Positions 33,659 to 39,764 of a stretch of DNA of 39,764 nt are shown piece by piece. The notes below the pieces were generated by a model. That model made no database searches. It was not told the origin of the DNA and saw only the letters and a list, made by a program, of their open reading frames with translations. This DNA comes from an uncultured bacterium (lineage in GTDB: Bacteria > Verrucomicrobiota > Kiritimatiellia > CAIKKV01 > CAITUY01), in assembly GCA_903958395.1 (NCBI GenBank), contig CAJBSZ010000506.1:1-39764 (forward strand), in the 5' to 3' direction. Position numbers and translations under genes: made by a program. The number at the start of each line of letters is the position of its first letter. Position 1 is the stretch's first letter.

Positions 33659-35218
33659 ATGCGTTTAAGAATGGTGTTCGTTGCGATGGCGGTGTTGTCA
33701 GGATGGGGCGTGGTCGGGGCGGAAATTCGTCTGGAATCCTGTTTTGGCGATCACATGGTAATCCAGCGTGATATGCCCGCGCGCGTTTCCGGCTGGGCGG
33801 ATCAAGGCGCCGAAGTGACGGTTGAATTCGCCGGGCAGAAGAAAGAGGCTAAGGCAAGCGGAAGCAACGGCTGGTGGCGGGTGACGCTCGATCCCATGCC
33901 GGCGAATGCGGTTCCGCAGACGATGATTGTTCGAGCCAAACTTCTGAATTCTGACTCCTGTCTTCTGACTTCTTCTATCACCAACGTCCTCGTTGGTGAT
34001 GTCTGGGTTTGTTCGGGGCAATCGAACATGAGGATGACCGTGATGAAAGGCCCCTGGTGCGGTTATGGCGGGGCACTCAACGCTTCGAATGAGGTCGCCG
34101 CCGCGGATCATCACGGCATCCGGCTATACCAGAACTTTAACGCGACGAACTGGAATGTCTGCACGCCGGAAAGCGCGAAGACGTTTTCCGCGACTGGTTA
34201 CTTCTTTGCGCGTGAACTGCACAAGCAATTAAAGGTTCCGATCGGAATGGCGGAGGGGTCCATGGGCGGTACCGAAGCCGAATCGTGGGCGCCGCGCGAG
34301 GCCCTGTTTGATGCTGCCGAGATTTCCGTAGCGGATAAAACGTTCAATGAGTTGAAGCCGCTGGCCGATGAGGACCGCAAGACGATGGGCGCGTGGAAAC
34401 GGGATTACGACGCGGCGAAAAAAGAGGGTAAGCCGCTGCCGCGTCAGCCTGCGGCAAAGCTTTCACGAGAGGATGGCACACGTTATGGTGATGCGGCTCG
34501 CATCCATTATGCGGGAAATAATTACTCAGGCTTTATTGCAAGGTATACGCCGATGGCGATCAAGGGGGCGATCTGGTACCAGGGGGAGAGCAACCGTCCC
34601 CGGGCGGATCAGTATGCCGGCCTGATGACCAAGCTCATAGCCTTCTGGCGGAAGGACTGGGGGATGGACTTCCCCTTCCTCATCATGCAACTGGTGAACT
34701 TCGGCCAGGGGCCAGGGAAACTCCAGACGGCGTTCGCTGAACTCCGGCAAGCACAACAGCAGGTCGCCGACACGGTTCCCAACTGCGGCATGGCGGTCGG
34801 TATTGATATCGGCGAACCCCAGGCGATTCATCCCGGCAACAAGCAGGAAGTTGGGCGAAGACTCGCGCTGGTGGCTCTTAAGAAGGTTTATGGACAGGAT
34901 GTCGTTGCCAGCGGCCCCGTCCTGAAAAGCGCGAAGTTTGATGCCGGTAAAGTTGTGCTGTCATTCGATCCGGGCGGAAAATCACAGAAGCTGGTGTTAA
35001 GGAACAGTCAAACAAATGGATTCGAACTGGCCGGCGCCGACGGCCGTTATGTTTCGGCGTCGGCGGTCGTGGAAGGGAACGAAATCATGCTCACGGCGCC
35101 GGGCATCGGCCAGTCGCAGTCGGTCCGCTATGCCTGGTATGACGACCCACCGGTTTCGCTCTTCAATTCCGACGGTCTGCCGGCGGCGCCGTTCAGGAGG
35201 ATTAAAGGTGGTCAGTGA
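33659..35218 (+). CDS. Sialate O-acetylesterase-like SGNH esterase (short form), secreted
   Basis: FGDHMVIQRDMPARVSGWADQGAEVTVEFAGQ, VGDVWVCSGQSNM, AIKGAIWYQGESN, HPGNKQEVGRRLALVAL; start reassigned from 33584 to ATG 33659. Confidence 0.9.
   Translation: MRLRMVFVAMAVLSGWGVVGAEIRLESCFGDHMVIQRDMPARVSGWADQGAEVTVEFAGQKKEAKASGSNGWWRVTLDPMPANAVPQTMIVRAKLLNSDSCLLTSSITNVLVGDVWVCSGQSNMRMTVMKGPWCGYGGALNASNEVAAADHHGIRLYQNFNATNWNVCTPESAKTFSATGYFFARELHKQLKVPIGMAEGSMGGTEAESWAPREALFDAAEISVADKTFNELKPLADEDRKTMGAWKRDYDAAKKEGKPLPRQPAAKLSREDGTRYGDAARIHYAGNNYSGFIARYTPMAIKGAIWYQGESNRPRADQYAGLMTKLIAFWRKDWGMDFPFLIMQLVNFGQGPGKLQTAFAELRQAQQQVADTVPNCGMAVGIDIGEPQAIHPGNKQEVGRRLALVALKKVYGQDVVASGPVLKSAKFDAGKVVLSFDPGGKSQKLVLRNSQTNGFELAGADGRYVSASAVVEGNEIMLTAPGIGQSQSVRYAWYDDPPVSLFNSDGLPAAPFRRIKGGQ
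33941..33975 (+). repeat. Heptanucleotide tandem repeat inside the esterase gene (cttctga attctga ctcctgt cttctga cttcttc)
   Basis: Five degenerate 7-nt units read directly from the sequence. Confidence 0.7.
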
Positions 35219-35219
35219 A

Positions 35220-37631
35220 ATGATGAAAAGGCAGTGGGGAAATGTGAGAGCACATAGGGCGATGATGCTGGTTGTGCTTGTCTTGGCATTTAACGCTGAA
35301 GTCAGGGCGGACTCAAGACTATGGGACAGGGAACCGGCGTTGTGGGATGTGGCCAAGACGTACACGCTCAAGCGTCCGCTGCCGGCTGACTTCGGGATAG
35401 AGGGGCCCACGATGCCCCGCGGGGCAAAAGGGGAGGGCATCAACCTGAGCAATGGCGAGTTGAAGCTTTCGCTCTGGGGGCCTTGCAGCAATCTGACGAT
35501 CAGTGCCTCAAAAACAGATATCTGGAATCGGTTTGACCCCAAGCTGCCTTACAAGAAGCCGGAGACCAAGCAGGAACGGACGGCCGCGTTTTGGAACAAG
35601 CCGTTCCCGAAGCCCGCGGGTCGGCTGATGCTGCTGGCGGAGGATTTCGGCGGAGCGCCGCAACCGGAGGTCTCGACCGAGATCCGCAATGGGCTGAACA
35701 CCTTTACGATCAGGAACGGCAAGGCGGTCGGCGAATTCAAGTATGTGGTCTCGCGTTCAGACTCGAACATCATTGCGCTTTCCGCGACGTTCTCGGGCGT
35801 GACTAACCCTGTTTTTCTCCGCATTCAGCGGTCGTTCATCAAAGAGGGGTTTGGAGGGGCGGGCAACGACGGCACCTTCTTCTGGGTGCATCATCAGCTT
35901 CCCGTGGACAAGACCTTTCCGAAGGGTTTTGACTTTTATCTTGTCGGCAAGGTTGCCGGTGTGCCCGTCACACTGACGAGCACCAATCTGGTGGGGGGAG
36001 GCCCGGTTGGGGCGAACCCCGGCCCCGGCTCCACGGCGCGGCTTACGGTGAATGACGGCCAGACCGTTTTGGCGTATGCCACGATCGTGACCGCGGCGGA
36101 GGCAGCCGATCCCCTCGCGGAAGCGAAGAAGAATTTGCTGGCGGCCGAGGCGCGCGGGTTTGGCGCGATTGTCGAGGAGAACGAAAAGTGGTTCCAGGCC
36201 CTTTATGAACGCCGGGAGCGGGGTCGCATTTTCACCGGGGAGTGGTCGAGCCCGCTCAAGGATGTCCTGCTGCCCTTCTTCTTTATGGGCAGCTGGCAGA
36301 ACCGGCACACCTACGGCAGCCTGCCTGATCCGATGAAATTCGAGGGCGACGCCAGCTATGCGGATCTGGAGGCGGAACGGGTCCGCTGGGGTGCGCTGCT
36401 CTGCTTTAATGAAGAGCTTTATGTCCAGGACTTTGTTGCCGGACGCAACGAGGGCATCGGTCCCTACTACACCAAGCTGGTCAACTTCTGGCGCAAGGCC
36501 TGGGAGCGCCATGCAGCAGATAATGGTTACAAGGGAATGTATTACATCCGCGGGTATGTGCCGGTGACGGTTCCCGAAGTCTATTACTCCTGGGATACGG
36601 ATTCGATGACCAAAAACGACTGGTGCAGCATGTGCTGGTCGTACAAGATGGTTTGGGATGAATATGATTACGGCGGCCATGATGAAGCCTATCTGCGGGA
36701 GTCGGTCTATCCCGGCTTGCGGAATCTGGCCGATTTCTTTGGCTCCCTTGTGAAGCTGGGGACGAACGGGTGTTACCATATCGAGGATTCGCTTTCGCGT
36801 GAAAACTATCCTGGACAGGATGCGCAGGACTGCATCGCCTCGGCCAAATGGTTCTGGAAGACGGCCATCCAGGCAGCCTCCCTTCTGAAAACCGACGGCG
36901 AGAAACGCAAGGAATGGCAGCACTATCTGGACAAGATCCAGCCCTATTATCGGATGCCGGACGGTACATACGCGGATGTTGTGCAGAACGGGGTGTTGAA
37001 GCAGAACACGTGGACGCAGCACTTTCCCATCAATGTCACAGGGGAGTTCAACCTGGACCTTTCGCACGAAGAGCGCGAGCGTGCCTTCCGGTCGTGTAAA
37101 GGCGTGGGCGTGCTCAACGCCGACACAGGGCACCTATTGGCGATGAACCCTGACCATTGGGCTGGAGACTGCGGCTTTGGCCGTTACCCCTGGATGATGT
37201 ATTATGCACGCAAATACTTTCCGAGTTTCACCAATACGGTGGATACCGTAACCAATCTGACGCCGTTGGTCACGTCTCAGGAAAAGACAATGGCCTGCTG
37301 GTTCGAGCCGGAGCGTCTATGCAACTCGCGCAGCGGCACGATCTATCTCTTCCCCTGCGTGCCGTCGAAGTTCAACGTGGCGTTCAAGGACATGCAGGCC
37401 CGCGGCGGGTTCCTGGTTAGCTCGGAGTGGAAGAGTGGAGCGGTGACGTATGCCTCAATCAAGGCGCGGCGTTCGGGCGAGTGCAAGGTAATGAACCCGT
37501 GGCCGGGGAAAGGGATGAAGGCGATCGAACTTCCCGGTCGGACGGCGGTCAAGACGGTGAAAGATGCCGATGCTGAGCGGTACCGGTTTACGGCGGAAGC
37601 GGGGCGGGAGTACGAGTTCGAATGCCGCTGA
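35220..37631 (+). CDS. Secreted six-hairpin glycosidase-like protein (GH95-like / uncharacterised family)
   Basis: Start set at ATG 35220; signal peptide; NRHTYGSLPDPMKFEGDASYADLEAERVRWGALLCFNEELYVQDF, YSWDTDSMTKNDWCSMCWSYKMVWDEYDYGGHDEAYLRE, NVTGEFNLDLSHEERERAF. Confidence 0.65.
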   Translation: MMKRQWGNVRAHRAMMLVVLVLAFNAEVRADSRLWDREPALWDVAKTYTLKRPLPADFGIEGPTMPRGAKGEGINLSNGELKLSLWGPCSNLTISASKTDIWNRFDPKLPYKKPETKQERTAAFWNKPFPKPAGRLMLLAEDFGGAPQPEVSTEIRNGLNTFTIRNGKAVGEFKYVVSRSDSNIIALSATFSGVTNPVFLRIQRSFIKEGFGGAGNDGTFFWVHHQLPVDKTFPKGFDFYLVGKVAGVPVTLTSTNLVGGGPVGANPGPGSTARLTVNDGQTVLAYATIVTAAEAADPLAEAKKNLLAAEARGFGAIVEENEKWFQALYERRERGRIFTGEWSSPLKDVLLPFFFMGSWQNRHTYGSLPDPMKFEGDASYADLEAERVRWGALLCFNEELYVQDFVAGRNEGIGPYYTKLVNFWRKAWERHAADNGYKGMYYIRGYVPVTVPEVYYSWDTDSMTKNDWCSMCWSYKMVWDEYDYGGHDEAYLRESVYPGLRNLADFFGSLVKLGTNGCYHIEDSLSRENYPGQDAQDCIASAKWFWKTAIQAASLLKTDGEKRKEWQHYLDKIQPYYRMPDGTYADVVQNGVLKQNTWTQHFPINVTGEFNLDLSHEERERAFRSCKGVGVLNADTGHLLAMNPDHWAGDCGFGRYPWMMYYARKYFPSFTNTVDTVTNLTPLVTSQEKTMACWFEPERLCNSRSGTIYLFPCVPSKFNVAFKDMQARGGFLVSSEWKSGAVTYASIKARRSGECKVMNPWPGKGMKAIELPGRTAVKTVKDADAERYRFTAEAGREYEFECR

Positions 37632-37698
37632 CGGAAAGGTCTCTACCAAGGTGTTTTTGATCCGGCGATATTCAATCTCTCTCTCATGAAAGGTGAAG

Positions 37699-39732
37699 AT
37701 GAAAACGAAATTAAATGGTTTGGTATTAGTTATTCTGATGGCGTGGACGGTGGTGGCAGGCGCGGCGGAGTTGAAGATGCCGTCCATATTTGCGGATAAC
37801 ATGGTGATTCAACGGGACAAGCCGGTTCCGGTGTGGGGCTGGACTTATGCCGGTGCGGAAGTGATTGTTGAGTTTGCTGGTCAGAAAAAAACAATGATGG
37901 CTGGCACCAACTGTGAATGGCGTGTGACGCTTGATTCAATGAAAGCGAACAGCGAGCCACAGGTTCTCACGATAAGGTCCGTTCCTCCGAGGCAGGATGA
38001 GGCGGCAAAAAACGTGAAGAAGGGCGTTCCTCAAGCGCCGGAGGAAATGACGATAAAGAATGTTCTGGTGGGCGATGTCTGGCTCTGTTCGGGGCAGTCG
38101 AATATGGAAATGCCAGTGGGGTATGTCAGCTGGACCGGAGGGGCTCTTGACTATGAAAAAGAAATAAAGAATTCGGCCAATGCGCTCATCCGGCAATTCA
38201 AGGTGGAGTGGGATCGTCCGGGCTACAGGCCGAAATATGGCGACGGTACCTGGCTGGCCGCAGGCCCGGAAACGACGGGAAAATTCTCGGCAACGGGCTA
38301 TTTCTTCGCGCGGGAGCTGCAGAAAAAGCTGAAGATTCCCGTCGCGCTGATCAATGCATCGCAGGGGGCTACGGCGATCGAGTATTGGATCAGCCGGGAG
38401 GCCATGATGGCCGATCCCGAATGCCGGAAGCAGGTGGAGTCGCAAACGGAGGATTTCAAGTATGGCCAATTCCGGCGACTGAAGGAATGGGCGGCCAAGC
38501 ATGTGCTGTGGGAGGAAAAGTACGGCCGCACGGATGCAGGGATCAAGGGTTCGGTTGATGAGTGGGTTGCGGATCCTGCGGACGGGTCAGGCTGGAAGAA
38601 AGTCGGTTTCCCCGGTTCAACCGCCGGGGTCGGTTGCCGGAGCGGGGGGGTGCTGTGGCTGCGGCGGGATGTGGAACTTCCGGCCGCCTGTACCAACGGA
38701 GCGCAGATCTGGATGGGTGGCGCGGGGGATCTGTTCTCCGTTTATGTGAACAGCGTACCGTGCGGGAACACGAGTCTGACCAATGGCTACGGCCGCAGGA
38801 TATATGCCCTCGGGATACCGAAAGGCGTGGTGCGGGCCGGTCGGAACGTGGTGGTGTTCCGAGCCCGTTCTTTCCTGGGAGTGCCTTCGTTCCGGGGGAA
38901 TGCCGACCAATTCAAGATCAAGGGCGGTGCGTCTGAAACGGCGCTGGCCGGCGGATGGATGGCCAGGGTCGAGGCGGAATATGCCGCGCTGCCCAGGGGT
39001 GCGGACGCGCGTCCGGTCATGGAAAACGGGCCCGGGATCAACTACTATTATACGGCGCTCAAATTTGATGCGGTCATCCGGCCGCTCATCCCGTATGCCC
39101 TCAACGGCGTGGTGTGGTATCAGGGGGAGCACAACACGGGGCGCACACGTGAGTACCGGAAGCTGATCAAGATGTTCGTCAACGATTGGCGAAACCAGTG
39201 GGGAAATCCCGGCCTGCCGTTCTATATCTGCCAGTTGCCGAACAATGGACCGAGGGTCGAAACGCCCGGGGAAAGCCCATGGGCTGAACTCCGTGAAGCG
39301 CAGACCTGTGCGCTGGAATTGCCCGGCACATTCCTGGCAAATCTGATCGATAATGCGGAGGATGGCGACCTGCACCCCCGCAACAAGCAGGAGGTGGGGC
39401 ATCGCCTGGCACTGCTGGCGCTGGCTAACACCTATGGCGACAAGGGCGTTGCCTGCTACGGTCCGATGTTTGATTCCATGACGATCAAGGACGGCAAAGC
39501 GGTCATCAAGTTCAAGTACGCCGATGAGGGACTCGTTGCCAGGAAGTTGCCAGCAACATACAGAACCGATCTAAAGAAACCGGACAGCGAGATCAAGCCG
39601 CTGGTGTTGCCGAGCCCCGGCAGCGAGGTGCAGGGGTTTGCAATTTACGGGGCGGTGCCTCTTGCGGAGGGTGGCACGAGCAACCAGTGGGTGTGGGCGG
39701 ATGCGAAGATCGTATCCGCCTCAATGGTCTAG
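37699..39732 (+). CDS. Sialate O-acetylesterase-like SGNH esterase (long form with inserted jelly-roll domain), secreted
   Basis: FADNMVIQRDKPVPVWGWTYAGAEVIVEFAGQKK, VGDVWLCSGQSNMEMPV, NGVVWYQGEHN, DLHPRNKQEVGHRLALLALANTYGDKG; inserted GGVLWLRRDVELPAA...YVNSVPCGNT domain. Confidence 0.92.
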   Translation: MKTKLNGLVLVILMAWTVVAGAAELKMPSIFADNMVIQRDKPVPVWGWTYAGAEVIVEFAGQKKTMMAGTNCEWRVTLDSMKANSEPQVLTIRSVPPRQDEAAKNVKKGVPQAPEEMTIKNVLVGDVWLCSGQSNMEMPVGYVSWTGGALDYEKEIKNSANALIRQFKVEWDRPGYRPKYGDGTWLAAGPETTGKFSATGYFFARELQKKLKIPVALINASQGATAIEYWISREAMMADPECRKQVESQTEDFKYGQFRRLKEWAAKHVLWEEKYGRTDAGIKGSVDEWVADPADGSGWKKVGFPGSTAGVGCRSGGVLWLRRDVELPAACTNGAQIWMGGAGDLFSVYVNSVPCGNTSLTNGYGRRIYALGIPKGVVRAGRNVVVFRARSFLGVPSFRGNADQFKIKGGASETALAGGWMARVEAEYAALPRGADARPVMENGPGINYYYTALKFDAVIRPLIPYALNGVVWYQGEHNTGRTREYRKLIKMFVNDWRNQWGNPGLPFYICQLPNNGPRVETPGESPWAELREAQTCALELPGTFLANLIDNAEDGDLHPRNKQEVGHRLALLALANTYGDKGVACYGPMFDSMTIKDGKAVIKFKYADEGLVARKLPATYRTDLKKPDSEIKPLVLPSPGSEVQGFAIYGAVPLAEGGTSNQWVWADAKIVSASMV

Positions 39733-39764
39733 GTGAGTTCTGACAAGGTGGCCAAGCCTGTGGC

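Overview
The window is a glycan-degradation (PUL-like) locus, probably from a PVC-group bacterium (Kiritimatiellota, Lentisphaerae or Verrucomicrobia type; this taxonomic guess is inference). Almost everything is on the + strand. A tRNA-Ser(UGA) lies at the left edge on the - strand.

Operon 1 (775-22630, tightly packed or overlapping genes) encodes: a GH106-like rhamnosidase, a GPH/MelB-type sugar symporter, a six-hairpin glycosidase with a CBM35-like tail, a GH125 alpha-mannosidase, a sulfatase fused to a GH2 beta-galactosidase, a DUF5703/GH95-like protein, an FHS/FucP-type transporter, a secreted beta-propeller-like protein and a GH31. It is followed by a stand-alone AraC-family regulator (22762-23643). 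Operon 2 encodes two large secreted repeat proteins and a GH115 alpha-glucuronidase. A decayed zone at about 31.78-33.64 kb holds fragments of at least four genes. A third group has two sialate O-acetylesterase-like proteins flanking a GH95-like/six-hairpin protein.

The strongest non-gene signal is a shared promoter architecture, AAAArTGCAA-N14/15-GTCCATTG, whose TTG starts a -35-like hexamer placed 17 bp before a -10-like hexamer. It occurs upstream of operon 1, operon 2 and group 3, with a half-site version upstream of the AraC gene, so it is a candidate operator for that regulator. No CRISPR, transposase or phage genes were seen. All family calls are from reading the translations; no database search was run.
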